A stretch of 64,000 bases of DNA from Demetria terragena DSM 11295 (GCF_000376825.1 NZ_AQXW01000003.1:248001-312000); one strand, 5' to 3'; shown: positions 25,688 to 33,833, counted from the first letter of the stretch. The notes: generated by a model from the letters alone, not told the origin. Made by a program: numbers and translations.

Positions 25688-26260
25688 GTGCGCAATCGGA
25701 AGTTGGCCGTCGCCGCAGCCGCGGGACTGGTCGCGGCCGTCGCGCTCGCGGGTTGCGGCGCGCCGGCTGAGGACAATCCGGCGACCGGTGCGCCGTCATC
25801 GGCGAACAGCGCTTCGGCATCGTCCGATCCCGCAACCGCTGCGCCGCGCTCCTCGGAGGTCTCCAGCGAGGACGGTGTCGTGGGCACGCAGGTGCGCTTC
25901 ACCGCCGGCGACGTCGTCGTCGAGGTCGTCATCGAGAAGGACAACCCCACGACCCGGTCCTTCCTCGCGATGCTGCCGATGACTCTCGAGTTCTCCGACT
26001 ACGGCGGCAAGGAGAAGGTCGCCATCCCGACCGGGGAGTGGGACTTCACCGACGCCGAGGGCCTCGAGCCGGAGATCGGAGACCTCTTCTCCTACAAGCC
26101 ATGGGGCAACCTCGGGTTCTTCTACAACACCGAGGGAAACACCTTCTCGAACGACCTGACCAAGATCGGCGCGACCAAGGACATCGACCAGATCGAGCTG
26201 CTGGACGGACAGCAGGTCACCATCGCTGTCGCCAATAGAGAACGTGACCCAAGAGAATGA
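25688..26260 (+). CDS. Cyclophilin-like fold lipoprotein
   Basis: 190 residues. Lipoprotein signal peptide MRNRKLAVAAAAGLVAAVAL with lipobox LAGC, an Ser/Ala/Pro-rich linker, then a cyclophilin-like domain (VRFTAGDVVVEVVIEKDNPT, LPMTLEFSDYGGKEK, GDLFSYKPWGNLGFFYNT). Usual members end close to VTIAVAN; the final RERDPRE probably reads into altered sequence. Follows the SDR gene on the same strand, and a broken flavodoxin gene follows. Exact function unknown. Confidence 0.88.
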   Translation: MRNRKLAVAAAAGLVAAVALAGCGAPAEDNPATGAPSSANSASASSDPATAAPRSSEVSSEDGVVGTQVRFTAGDVVVEVVIEKDNPTTRSFLAMLPMTLEFSDYGGKEKVAIPTGEWDFTDAEGLEPEIGDLFSYKPWGNLGFFYNTEGNTFSNDLTKIGATKDIDQIELLDGQQVTIAVANRERDPRE

Positions 26261-26277
26261 CGCTCGAGAGGACGACG

Positions 26278-26468
26278 ATGACCAGACGAGGCCTCCTGCG
26301 GAGCGGAGCGGAGCGGTGCTCGGCGCGAGGTGCCCTCACCGCGTGCACGGGCACAAGGGGGGCGACGCGAGACCGTCCGCACCCGGTGCCTCGGACGGCG
26401 ATCGCGCGCCGCAGGGCGATCGCTACGGCGTGGGTACGCCTGAATCCGAGCCAGCGGGAAGGCGATGA
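26278..26468 (+). pseudogene. Truncated, frameshifted flavodoxin-like lipoprotein
   Basis: An ATG with an AGAGGA site starts MTRRGLLRSGA, a twin-Arg leader. AVLGA continues one frame over, GALTACTGT (a lipobox) is back in the first frame, then DRAPQGDRYGVGTPESEPAG is again shifted before TGA. Together these look like the N-terminus of secreted flavodoxin-family lipoproteins, where the segment before the first strand reads ...SEPAGR. The flavodoxin domain itself is missing; about 50 bp later a dispersed repeat begins. Remaining sequence to 26610 holds only that repeat. Confidence 0.6.
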
Positions 26469-26515
26469 CGTCGATCAGTCGACTCCGATGGGTGCCGGTA
26501 CGAGCTTGCTCACGA

Positions 26516-26591
26516 TGGTCGAGCTTGTCGAGACCACCGCGGTCAGTGGTTTCGACACGGCTCGCGCTGGGGGCGCTCGCCTGCTCAACCA
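26516..26591. repeat. Dispersed palindromic repeat
   Basis: Left arm 26516-26537 (TGGTCGAGCTTGTCGAGACC plus AC) and right arm from 26546 (GTGGTTTCGACACGGCTCG), ending in CTCAACCA at 26584-26591, form an imperfect palindrome. Elements of this GGTCGAGCTTGTCGAGACC type are scattered through many actinobacterial genomes. The 18-bp core recurs at 38172-38190 in this window. Confidence 0.75.
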
Positions 26592-26626
26592 GCGTGGGGC
26601 GCTCGCTTGCTCAATCAGCGTGGGGC
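26575..26626. repeat. Two 26-bp direct repeats
   Basis: 26575-26600 and 26601-26626 are adjacent copies with two C/T differences (GCTCGCCTGCTCAACCAG / GCTCGCTTGCTCAATCAG, each followed by CGTGGGGC). The second copy includes the stop codon and last residues of the GlcG-like gene on the other strand. Confidence 0.85.
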
Positions 26627-27021
26627 GCTGCAGCGCGGGCTATCTCAGCGTCCTGCTCGGGGGTCCCACCCGAGACGCCGAGCGCGCCGATGAGCTGGCC
26701 CTTCTCGTCCGTGATCGGAACACCGCCGCCCATGAGGAGGAGTCCACCGTTGGTGTGGTCGAAGTGGGGGACCGGTTCGCCGAGCTGTAGGGGTGCGTTC
26801 AGGGCTTCGCTCGGCGCCTCGAACATGACGGAGGTTCGCGACTTCGCCAGCGCGAGATCATTGGAAGCCAGCCAGGCTCCATCCATTCGCTCGAATGCGA
26901 CGAGGTTTGCCCCGGCATCGAGGATGGCAAAGACTGCATTGAGTCCGAGGTCGCGGGCCTTCGATTGCCCTGCGTCAATGATTCGGGTGGCGGTCTCGAG
27001 GGTGAGCGTGGGGCGTGACAT
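26611..27021 (-). CDS. GlcG/HbpS-like heme-binding domain protein
   Basis: 136 residues. MSRPTLTLETATRIIDAGQSKARDLGLN, read in parts, and AILDAGANLVAFERMDGAWLAS, GGLLLMGGGVPI and GALGVSGGTPEQDAEIA match the GlcG family (small cytoplasmic or secreted proteins, some bind heme). ATG 27021 has AAGGAA upstream. The final APHAD and stop fall in the dispersed repeat, so the native 3' end may have been lost. 29 bp downstream of the SDR gene on the same strand. Confidence 0.88.
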   Translation of the reverse strand: MSRPTLTLETATRIIDAGQSKARDLGLNAVFAILDAGANLVAFERMDGAWLASNDLALAKSRTSVMFEAPSEALNAPLQLGEPVPHFDHTNGGLLLMGGGVPITDEKGQLIGALGVSGGTPEQDAEIARAAAPHAD

Positions 27022-27050
27022 CAGATGTGTTCCTTAACTTCTGCTCTGCC

Positions 27051-27827
27051 TCAGGCCTTCTGGGTCCACTCGGTTTCTTGCCACTGCTTGGCGGCGTCGA
27101 TGGTGTCCAATGGCCGCATGGTCCGATAGTCAGGGTCATCGGAGACGATCGTCTCGACCATCGCGTCGACCATTTCCTTGGGATCGGCTTGGCCGACGAG
27201 GGACGGACCAAAGTCCGGCACTGGAACAAGCGCGGACTCTGCGTCGTACCACTGTGTGTAGCTTTCAGCGCCGGTGTCGTTGAAGCCAGTTCCGAAGACT
27301 CCAGGGTTGATGGTGGCGACCTTGATGCCGAACTGCTCCAGCTCGGCCTTCATCGAGCCCGCGACGGCTTCGATTGCGTGCTTGGTCGCACAGTAGGCGC
27401 CGAGGAATGGGACCACGAGTATCCCACCCATCGAGGATGTCCACACGATTCTCCCGCTCTTGCGGGCGATCATCTTCGGCGCGATGGCCTGTACTAGCTC
27501 GAGATGTCCGAACAGGTTGATGTCGAAGGATTCCCGCACGCGTTGCAGTGGGATGTCGACCACGGCACCGCCCTCCATGACGCCGGCGTTAAGGACGAGG
27601 ACGTCCACGTCGAAAGAGCCCGCATGCGCGATGTCGATGCTGTCGAGCAGGTTGAGCTTGATCACGGTGAGCTTGACGCCAGCGGCGTCAGCATCGTTCC
27701 TGAGGCTGCGGACCTGGGGCCACGTCTCGGCTGCCGCGATCACTTCGTGGCCCTGGCGGGCAAGTTCTAGTGCAGCTCCTTGCCCGAATCCGCTGCTGGC
27801 GCCGGTGATGAGAATTCTCTGGGACAC
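27051..27827 (-). CDS. Short-chain dehydrogenase/reductase
   Basis: 258 residues. TGASSGFGQG cofactor motif at the N-terminus, LNAGVMEGG, WTSSMGG with the catalytic Ser, and YCATKHAIEAVAGSM with catalytic Tyr/Lys; the C-terminal part carries GVFGTGFND. Similar to SDRs used with TetR repressors. GTG 27827 with AGGAG 5 bp upstream. Divergent from the TetR gene across about 100 bp with paired operator-like sites. Confidence 0.92.
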   Translation of the reverse strand: MSQRILITGASSGFGQGAALELARQGHEVIAAAETWPQVRSLRNDADAAGVKLTVIKLNLLDSIDIAHAGSFDVDVLVLNAGVMEGGAVVDIPLQRVRESFDINLFGHLELVQAIAPKMIARKSGRIVWTSSMGGILVVPFLGAYCATKHAIEAVAGSMKAELEQFGIKVATINPGVFGTGFNDTGAESYTQWYDAESALVPVPDFGPSLVGQADPKEMVDAMVETIVSDDPDYRTMRPLDTIDAAKQWQETEWTQKA

Positions 27828-27840
27828 GAGTACTCCTGAA

Positions 27841-27912
27841 GGTAACTATCTGGCTATTTACATACGGAGACTGTCACACGGTTTGATCATCGTCAATAAC
27901 TAGATGGTTACC
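27841..27912. promoter_or_regulatory. Paired operator-like inverted repeat between SDR and TetR genes
   Basis: GGTAACTATCTGGCTAT (27841-27857) and ATAACTAGATGGTTACC (27896-27912) are inverted copies of each other with 3 mismatches in 17. Each lies beside the start of one divergent gene. This fits binding of the adjacent TetR protein to both promoters. Confidence 0.6.
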
Positions 27913-27927
27913 TATAGGATTGGAGCC

Positions 27928-28506
27928 GTGCCTCCAGATGCCACCGAAACGAAGCGCCGGATCCTGGAATCGGCGCGGGCTGAGTTCGCGCAGTTTGGCT
28001 TGGCCGGGGCGCGAGTCGACCGGATCGCTGAGTCCGGACGGGTCAACAAGCGGTCGATCTATGTCCACTTCGGATCGAAGGGCGATCTGTTCGATCTGAT
28101 CGTGACGCAGGCGCTGACTGAGATGGCTGAGGAGGTGCCGTTCACTGCGCAGGACCTGCCGGGGTATGCGGGTGCGCTCTTCGACTACTTGACGGCGCGT
28201 CCTGAGATCTGTCGACTGACGTCCTGGGCGGGCCTTGAGAGGTCCGAGGCGTCGCCGGACGAGGCGCAAGCGTATGCGCCCAAAGTGCAGGCACTGGCGG
28301 GGATCTTCGATGATGCTGCGGTGGACGTCCTTGCGCTCCTGCTTGGTCAGATCACCGCATGGCAGTACGCGTCCTCAGGTCTGCGGGCGCATGCCCAGGG
28401 GCACTCATGGTCGGATGCGCGCCTTCAGCAACATCGCGCGCTGCTCGTCGAATCAGTTCACGCACTCGTCAAGGCGGCGAAGTCCAGAGTCAGCGGCCGG
28501 GGCTAG
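27928..28506 (+). CDS. TetR-family transcriptional regulator
   Basis: 192 residues. N-terminal TetR domain TKRRILESARAEFAQFGLAG then RIAESGRVNKRSIYVHFGSK. The C-terminal part (TSWAGLERSEASPDE) resembles the TetR_C domain of AefR/YbiH-type regulators. GTG 27928 is chosen because GGAG lies 2 bp upstream and the alternative ATG 27904 is inside the operator. Likely represses the divergent SDR-GlcG pair and itself. Confidence 0.9.
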   Translation: MPPDATETKRRILESARAEFAQFGLAGARVDRIAESGRVNKRSIYVHFGSKGDLFDLIVTQALTEMAEEVPFTAQDLPGYAGALFDYLTARPEICRLTSWAGLERSEASPDEAQAYAPKVQALAGIFDDAAVDVLALLLGQITAWQYASSGLRAHAQGHSWSDARLQQHRALLVESVHALVKAAKSRVSGRG

Positions 28507-28550
28507 CGACACGATCCACGAGCGCTCTCCGAAGGAGAACGAGCGAGCCG

Positions 28551-29033
28551 CTATGCGACGGCGAGAGTGGTGGCAAGGAGTGTGAGTGCTCCCGCGCTGG
28601 TGGCCGTGCGGGCGTAGTTCCAACGGTTCCAACGAGATTCGAACCGTTGCCGCGCAGCCTGGCGTTGTTGGTCGGTGGTGATCGGCGCCTGGTCGAGTTC
28701 GCGGTTGAGCGGCACGTTCACTGCCGTGGTGATTCCGAAGGTAAGCACCGAACAGACCGCGGCCGCAATCACCCACGGAAGAGAGGTCGATCCGTCCTGC
28801 CACACGTGGAGGAGAACGCATCCCACGGCAGCCAAGGGCGCGACAAAGAACACCGACACGAACATGCCGTTCAGAATCGCCGCGTTGATCGCGCGGAAGG
28901 CGCGCACATAGGTGGCGTCATCGACGCGTCCGAAGCCTGGCCCGATGGCGACGCTGAAGACGAAGAAGAGCCCGGCGAGCAGCCCGTTAGCGACGATTGC
29001 GACCAGGAGCAGCGGGCCAAGGGCGTAAGACAT
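28551..29033 (-). CDS. DUF1772 family membrane protein (anthrone-oxygenase-like)
   Basis: 160 residues with four hydrophobic segments: GPLLLVAIVANGLLAGLFFV, AAILNGMFVSVFFVAPLAAV, LPWVIAAAVCSVLTFGI and a C-terminal ALTLLATTLAVA. The NVPLNRELD motif after TM3 is typical of DUF1772. ATG 29033 has GGAGGA upstream. Downstream partner of the NmrA-like gene (64 bp gap). Catalytic role in actinobacteria unproven. Confidence 0.88.
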   Translation of the reverse strand: MSYALGPLLLVAIVANGLLAGLFFVFSVAIGPGFGRVDDATYVRAFRAINAAILNGMFVSVFFVAPLAAVGCVLLHVWQDGSTSLPWVIAAAVCSVLTFGITTAVNVPLNRELDQAPITTDQQRQAARQRFESRWNRWNYARTATSAGALTLLATTLAVA

Positions 29034-29097
29034 GGGACGTTTCCTCCGTGGCGTGCGAGTGGTGTGCTGGCGAATGTAAGCAGCGGGCAGCGGTCGA

Positions 29098-29961
29098 CTA
29101 GCGCGCCGCATTGATGCGGGCGATGGTGGCATCGACCGCCGTGCGGGTGTGGACGACTCGGTCACCGCGGGGCGCCAGTAACCCCTTTTCGTCGGCACGG
29201 TAGAGCTCGGCCAGACTCTCGGCGACGTGCGGTCGGAAACCGGCCTCGAGCAGCGCGCCGGGCCACGCCTCTTCGGGGACCGTGGCGACCCGCAGTTCGC
29301 GCCCGAGCACGTCACCCAGCAGGGCGGCGACCTCGCGCTCGGTGTGTGCGGGGCCGACGAGGTCGACCGCTTCGCTGGAGGCAGGCGGGAACTGAAGGGC
29401 GAGCGCAGCGGCTTCCCCGATGTCGTGGGTGGCGACCATGGGCAATGGGACGTCAGCGGAGGCCGCGAACACGGGGTAGACGCCACTCACGCGGGCGACG
29501 TCGACGACATCGGCAACCTTCTCCTGGAAGTGCCCTGAGCGCAGTGCCATCAGCGTGGTGCCAGTGGCGAGCATGGCCTGTTCCATTCGATGCAGTCCGG
29601 TGATGGGGCCGGTCCCCTCTGCGAGGTCAGCTCCGCCAGAGGAGAGCATCACGACATGTGGAACCTGCTGGTCCGTGACCGCGCCTGCCACGGAGGCGAT
29701 CAACCGGTCAGCGTGCGCGCTCAGATCGTCCGCGTTCAGATCGAAAGGCAGGAGAACGAAGAACCCGGAGCAGCCTTGGAGCGCGGCCCCGAGCTCTGCC
29801 CTTTCCTCGAGAGCGACCGTGCAGACCTCGGCACCCAGCCGCTCCCAGCCTGCAGCGGCTGACTGATGCCGGACGAGGACTCGCACCTCTGCACCATCTG
29901 CGAGTAGGCGTCTTGCGGTGGCTGATCCGACTCGGCCGGTGGAACCTGCGACGACGTACAT
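29098..29961 (-). CDS. NmrA-like NAD(P)-binding protein
   Basis: 287 residues. Starts MYVVAGSTGRVGSATARRLL (Rossmann GxxGxxG) and continues HQSAAAGWERLGAEV, GCSGFFVLLPF and HVVMLSSGGA, the pattern of NmrA/atypical SDR proteins that act as redox sensors or quinone reductases. ATG 29961 has GAGGAG upstream; the open frame further up is non-coding. Divergent from the AraC gene. Confidence 0.9.
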   Translation of the reverse strand: MYVVAGSTGRVGSATARRLLADGAEVRVLVRHQSAAAGWERLGAEVCTVALEERAELGAALQGCSGFFVLLPFDLNADDLSAHADRLIASVAGAVTDQQVPHVVMLSSGGADLAEGTGPITGLHRMEQAMLATGTTLMALRSGHFQEKVADVVDVARVSGVYPVFAASADVPLPMVATHDIGEAAALALQFPPASSEAVDLVGPAHTEREVAALLGDVLGRELRVATVPEEAWPGALLEAGFRPHVAESLAELYRADEKGLLAPRGDRVVHTRTAVDATIARINAAR

Positions 29962-30109
29962 GAGAAGTTCTCCTCGGTTGGACGTGATTGCTTGTAATCT
30001 CGACGCTAGGGACAAAATCTCGGTGTCACCATGTCTGATAGTGCGAAGAACTTGCTCGTTCATCCGATCGGCACGACGAACTGATCCCTCCATATGCGAC
30101 CATGCGCGC

Positions 30110-31123
30110 ATGAAACCAATGTCGGCTTCAGATCGACTCGCGCGGGTGCTGTATGCGCTCCGGATGCGTAGCACCTTCTACTGTCACGCCGAGCTCAAAG
30201 AGCCGTGGGCGCTAGAGATGCCAGCGATTGAGGACTCGGTGAGTTTCCATGTCGTCACCGCCGGAACCTGCCACTTGCGGTTGCCCGGCGCCGACCCCAT
30301 AGAACTCCGCGGGGGCGACCTCGCCCTCGTGCCCCACGGACGAGGGCACGACCTGCTCAGCACCGCTGACGCCGGGCCGAGCCAGCGGGTCGACCTGCTC
30401 CCACAGAACTACCTGAGCGAGCACTACTCGGTACTCCAGCACGGCGGCGATGGTCGCGCCGCGCAGCTCATCTGCGGCGTCGTGTCCTGTGACGACCCGG
30501 CTGCTCGCGAGCTCATGCGCAGTCTTCCCGCGGTGCTGTTCGTGGGGGGCGACACCGTGTCCGCAGCATCCTCTGTTCGCGACACCCTGCGGCTGATGGC
30601 TCACGAACTCGCCCACCCGCAGCCAGGTGGAGAAGCGGTGGCCACGCGCCTTGCCGACATCCTTGTCGTTCAAGCGATCCGCAGTTGGATCACCACCAGC
30701 ACAGAGACCGAGGTGGGGTGGCTCCGTGCCGTACAGGACGAACGAATCGGGCGAGCCATTGAAGCGATCCACGACGACCCAGGCGCCGAGTGGTCGCTTG
30801 AACGCCTCGCCCAGGTCGCCACGATGTCGAGGTCCTCGTTCAGCGAACGCTTCACCCAACTCGCGGGAGAAGCGCCCATCGCCTACCTCACCCGTTGGCG
30901 CATGAACGTCGCCCACGCGAGGCTCCTGAATGAAGACATCACCGCGGCGCGCCTCGCCACAGATCTCAACTACCAATCCGAAGCAGCCTTCAACCGAGCC
31001 TTCACTCGCGTCATTGGACGTACGCCTGGCTCAGTCCGCAGGCAGGGTAATGACCCCGCGTCGGTACCCTCAGTCAACCGTGCGACGCGTGTCGCGCACA
31101 CCACCGTTGGGGAGTTGTCATGA
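30110..31123 (+). CDS. AraC-family transcriptional regulator with cupin_6 domain
   Basis: 337 residues. N-terminal sensor cupin (SFHVVTAGTCHLRLPGADPI, ELRGGDLALVPHGRGH) and two C-terminal helix-turn-helices (WSLERLAQVATMSRSSFSERF, then ITAARLATDLNYQSEAAFNRAF). This layout is common in actinobacterial regulators of oxidoreductase genes. ATG 30110 gives a normal length; an ATG at 30119 is equally possible. Its stop overlaps the start of gntP (ATGA); divergent from the NmrA-like gene. Confidence 0.92.
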   Translation: MKPMSASDRLARVLYALRMRSTFYCHAELKEPWALEMPAIEDSVSFHVVTAGTCHLRLPGADPIELRGGDLALVPHGRGHDLLSTADAGPSQRVDLLPQNYLSEHYSVLQHGGDGRAAQLICGVVSCDDPAARELMRSLPAVLFVGGDTVSAASSVRDTLRLMAHELAHPQPGGEAVATRLADILVVQAIRSWITTSTETEVGWLRAVQDERIGRAIEAIHDDPGAEWSLERLAQVATMSRSSFSERFTQLAGEAPIAYLTRWRMNVAHARLLNEDITAARLATDLNYQSEAAFNRAFTRVIGRTPGSVRRQGNDPASVPSVNRATRVAHTTVGELS

Positions 31124-32532
31124 TCAGCCTCATTGCCGCGGACGAAGTGCCGCAACCGGCGTACTCCTCAGGGGTCATGCTGCTGATTGCAGCGGTCGCC
31201 GTCGGCGCGCTGCTGTTCCTCATCATGAAGGTCAAACTGCACGCCTTCGTGGCACTCGTGCTCATCAGCCTTCTCACCGCCATCGCGGCGGGAATTCCGT
31301 TGGGGGACATACCGGCTGCGATGGCGGAGGGCTTCAACACGACTCTTGGATCTGTCGCTCTGCTGGTGGGCTTCGGCGTGATGCTCGGGCGGCTACTTGA
31401 AGTGAGCGGTGGTGCCCAGATTCTTGCCGACACGCTGGTGACTCGGTTCGGTGAGAAGCGTGCGCCGCTGGCTCTCGGCGTCGCGGCCTTGCTGTTCGGT
31501 ATCCCCATCTTCTTCGACGCGGGACTCGTCGTCTTTCTGCCGATCATCCTGACGGTCGCGCGACGGTTCGGCGGTTCCGTGCTGCTGTACGCGCTCCCTG
31601 CCGCCGGCGCGTTCGCCGCGATGCACGCGATGATTCCCCCTCACCCAGGGCCGGTGGCCGCGGCTGAGGCGCTCAAGGGCAACATCGGACTCACCCTGGT
31701 GGTTGGCCTGCCACTGGCCGTCATCACCTGGTACGTCGGCTCTTACCTCGTGTCCCAGTTCCTCGGGAAGCGATTCCACGTTGATGTTCCGGACGTCCTG
31801 TTCGGAGAAGTCAACGATGGCAACGACGAGGACGAGAAGGCCGTTCTGCGCCAGCCGTCGTTTGCGGTGGTGCTGATGCTGCTGTTGCTGCCATTCGCCT
31901 TGATCGCGAGCAACACCGTGGTGGCGACACTGGGCGCCTCCGGAGCCATCGACGCCGAGGCTGGCTGGGCAGAGTTCCTGGTCTTGATTGGTCAGACGCC
32001 GGTCGCGTTGCTCCTGACCGTGCTGGCCTCTGTCGCCGTCCTGGTTCGACCCGGCCGGATGGCCGAGGCGCAGAGTCTTATGGACGGCGCGCTCGGGCCG
32101 ATCTGCGCGATCATCCTGATCACCGGCGCCGGCGGAATGTTTGGGGGAGTCCTGCGCGCCAGTGGAATTGGCGCCGCGATGACCGAGTCGTTGGGGGACC
32201 TCGGGCTGCCGTTGCTGCTGCAGGCCTTCGTCATCGCCACAGCCCTTCGGGTCGCCCAGGGGTCCGCCACGGTGGCGCTCACTACGACCGCGGGGTTGAT
32301 CGCGGCGGCCGCCGCGGAAGCGAACCTCTCCGACCTGCGCTTGGTTCTGCTAGTCATCGCGATCGCTGCTGGTTCGACGGTGCTGTCCCATGTCAATGAC
32401 TCCGGGTTCTGGCTGGTCAGCCGGTTCTTCCAGATGGATGAGAAGACCACGCTCAAGACGTGGACGGTGATGGAGACGACGATTGGTCTCACCGCGTTTG
32501 CTCTTGCCGCGGTGCTGTGGCCGTTGGGATAA
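31120..32532 (+). CDS. gntP: GntP-family gluconate:H+ symporter
   Basis: 470 residues and about 12-14 membrane segments. GFGVMLGRLLEVSGGAQILA, FGIPIFFDAGLVVFLPI, HAMIPPHPGPVAAAEAL and SHVNDSGFWLVSRFF are hallmarks of gluconate/D-glycerate permeases of the GntP family. Overlaps the AraC gene by 4 bp. No gluconate kinase or other sugar-acid gene is nearby, so the substrate may differ. Confidence 0.9.
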   Translation: MISLIAADEVPQPAYSSGVMLLIAAVAVGALLFLIMKVKLHAFVALVLISLLTAIAAGIPLGDIPAAMAEGFNTTLGSVALLVGFGVMLGRLLEVSGGAQILADTLVTRFGEKRAPLALGVAALLFGIPIFFDAGLVVFLPIILTVARRFGGSVLLYALPAAGAFAAMHAMIPPHPGPVAAAEALKGNIGLTLVVGLPLAVITWYVGSYLVSQFLGKRFHVDVPDVLFGEVNDGNDEDEKAVLRQPSFAVVLMLLLLPFALIASNTVVATLGASGAIDAEAGWAEFLVLIGQTPVALLLTVLASVAVLVRPGRMAEAQSLMDGALGPICAIILITGAGGMFGGVLRASGIGAAMTESLGDLGLPLLLQAFVIATALRVAQGSATVALTTTAGLIAAAAAEANLSDLRLVLLVIAIAAGSTVLSHVNDSGFWLVSRFFQMDEKTTLKTWTVMETTIGLTAFALAAVLWPLG

Positions 32533-32533
32533 T
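32528..32533 (+). promoter_or_regulatory. Leaderless -10 element of the gene at 32540
   Basis: GATAAT overlaps the gntP stop and is followed by 6 bp and ATG 32540, with no SD. Geometry of a leaderless promoter. Confidence 0.5.
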
Positions 32534-32539
32534 TCGTCG

Positions 32540-33025
32540 ATGCGTATCTCAGAGAAGTTGACCTGGCCGGTGGTCTGGCCCGGTAAGCGCGGTGTCTTCA
32601 AGCGTCTGTTGGGGTCGGCGGTCGAGGCCGGTATCAACAGCGGCCCGTGGGACAGTCAGAGCGCGGACTCCGGCCCGGCCCTCAGGAGGGTGAATCACGA
32701 CACCGAGTTGCCCGACGACCCTGATGCCGAACTTCTCCTCGAGCGCCTGACCACCGAATCGGCCGATGGCGTCCTTCGCGACGTCGTGTTGACCCAGACC
32801 GGCGCGAGCGTCGAAGCCGCCCCGCACCTCGACCTCCTTCGAGCCAACGTGGTCGAGGCCCAGAGCCAGGAGGATCAGCCGACTGCCGTGGCATCCCACT
32901 GGGAGTTCACGGTCGACGCCGACGGCGAGCGGGTGATGTTGTATGGCCCCTGGCTGACCTTCGCGTGGCTCGGCTATCTCGCAGGCTGGCCGGCACCAGC
33001 CGCCGCGACCTCAGCAGTCCGATAG
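32540..33025 (+). CDS. Hypothetical protein
   Basis: 161 residues, soluble, no signal peptide. MRISEKLTWPVVWPGKRGVF is basic; the centre is acidic, with a run DDPDAELLLERLTTESADGV; the C-terminus has WEFTVDADGERVMLYGPWLT and FAWLGYLAGWP. No family recognised. Good codon bias and a leaderless-type promoter support it being real. It overlaps no neighbour and precedes map. Confidence 0.65.
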   Translation: MRISEKLTWPVVWPGKRGVFKRLLGSAVEAGINSGPWDSQSADSGPALRRVNHDTELPDDPDAELLLERLTTESADGVLRDVVLTQTGASVEAAPHLDLLRANVVEAQSQEDQPTAVASHWEFTVDADGERVMLYGPWLTFAWLGYLAGWPAPAAATSAVR

Positions 33026-33053
33026 GCGCCGATCGCACCAGAGCTCGGCGGCG

Positions 33054-33059
33054 TACGGT
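33054..33059 (+). promoter_or_regulatory. Leaderless -10 element of map
   Basis: TACGGT followed by exactly 6 bp and then GTG 33066; no SD is present, the same geometry as at 22044 and 51690. Confidence 0.55.
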
Positions 33060-33065
33060 GGGCGG

Positions 33066-33833
33066 GTGATCGAGCTCAAGACGCCCCAAGAAATCGAGGC
33101 CATGCGGCCCGCCGGCCAGTTCGTTGCCTCAGTGCTGGGCGCCTTGGAAGAGGCCGCCGACGTCGGGGTCAACCTGCTGGAACTTGATGCCCTTGCTCAT
33201 CGGATGATCAAAGACGCAGGCGCCGAGTCCTGCTACATCGATTACCACCCCAGTTTTGGTGCCAGCCCGTTCGGAAAGGTGCTCTGCACATCGGTGAATG
33301 ACGCTGTCTTGCATGGCCTTCCGCACAATTACGTGCTGAGGGACGGCGATTTGTTGTCCGTCGATTTCGCCGTGTCGGTCAACGGTTGGGTGTGTGACGC
33401 GGCGCGCTCGCTGGTCGTCGGTACACCTCGCGCCGAGGACCAGCGGCTCATTGACACCACCCAGCGTGCGCTGGCCGCGGCGATCGAGGTCGCACAGCCC
33501 GACGCCAAGCTGGGCGACATCTCCGCAGCAATCGGCGCGGTGGCGCGAGATGCTGGGTATGGCATCAACACCCAGTTCGGCGGGCACGGGGTCGGTCGAA
33601 CCATGCACGGAGACCCGCACGTACCCAACGATGGTCGGGCGGGACGAGGCTTGCGCTTGCGTCCGGGACTCGTCATTGCGATCGAGCCCTGGTTCATGGC
33701 CACGACCGATGAGATTTACACCGACCCCGACGGCTGGACGTTGCGCAGCAACGATGGCTCGCGAGGTGCCCACTCCGAACACACGATCGCCGTCACGCCG
33801 GATGGCCCGCTGGTGCTGACCGCACCGGCCTGA
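33066..33833 (+). CDS. map: Methionine aminopeptidase, type I
   Basis: 255 residues. Removes N-terminal Met from new proteins. Metal ligands: two Asp in SVDFAVSVNGWVCDAARS, His in GGHGVGRTMH, Glu in IAIEPW and Glu in GAHSEHTIAV. Many actinobacteria carry two map genes, one with secY/adk and one elsewhere; this is probably the extra copy, since no ribosomal-protein cluster adjoins it. GTG start with a leaderless promoter. Confidence 0.96.
   Translation: MIELKTPQEIEAMRPAGQFVASVLGALEEAADVGVNLLELDALAHRMIKDAGAESCYIDYHPSFGASPFGKVLCTSVNDAVLHGLPHNYVLRDGDLLSVDFAVSVNGWVCDAARSLVVGTPRAEDQRLIDTTQRALAAAIEVAQPDAKLGDISAAIGAVARDAGYGINTQFGGHGVGRTMHGDPHVPNDGRAGRGLRLRPGLVIAIEPWFMATTDEIYTDPDGWTLRSNDGSRGAHSEHTIAVTPDGPLVLTAPA

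Noticed and set aside
33066-33833. map as proof of a housekeeping block inside the insert
   Set aside because: Extra type I map genes occur in many actinobacteria in varied places, so it does not show the region to be core.
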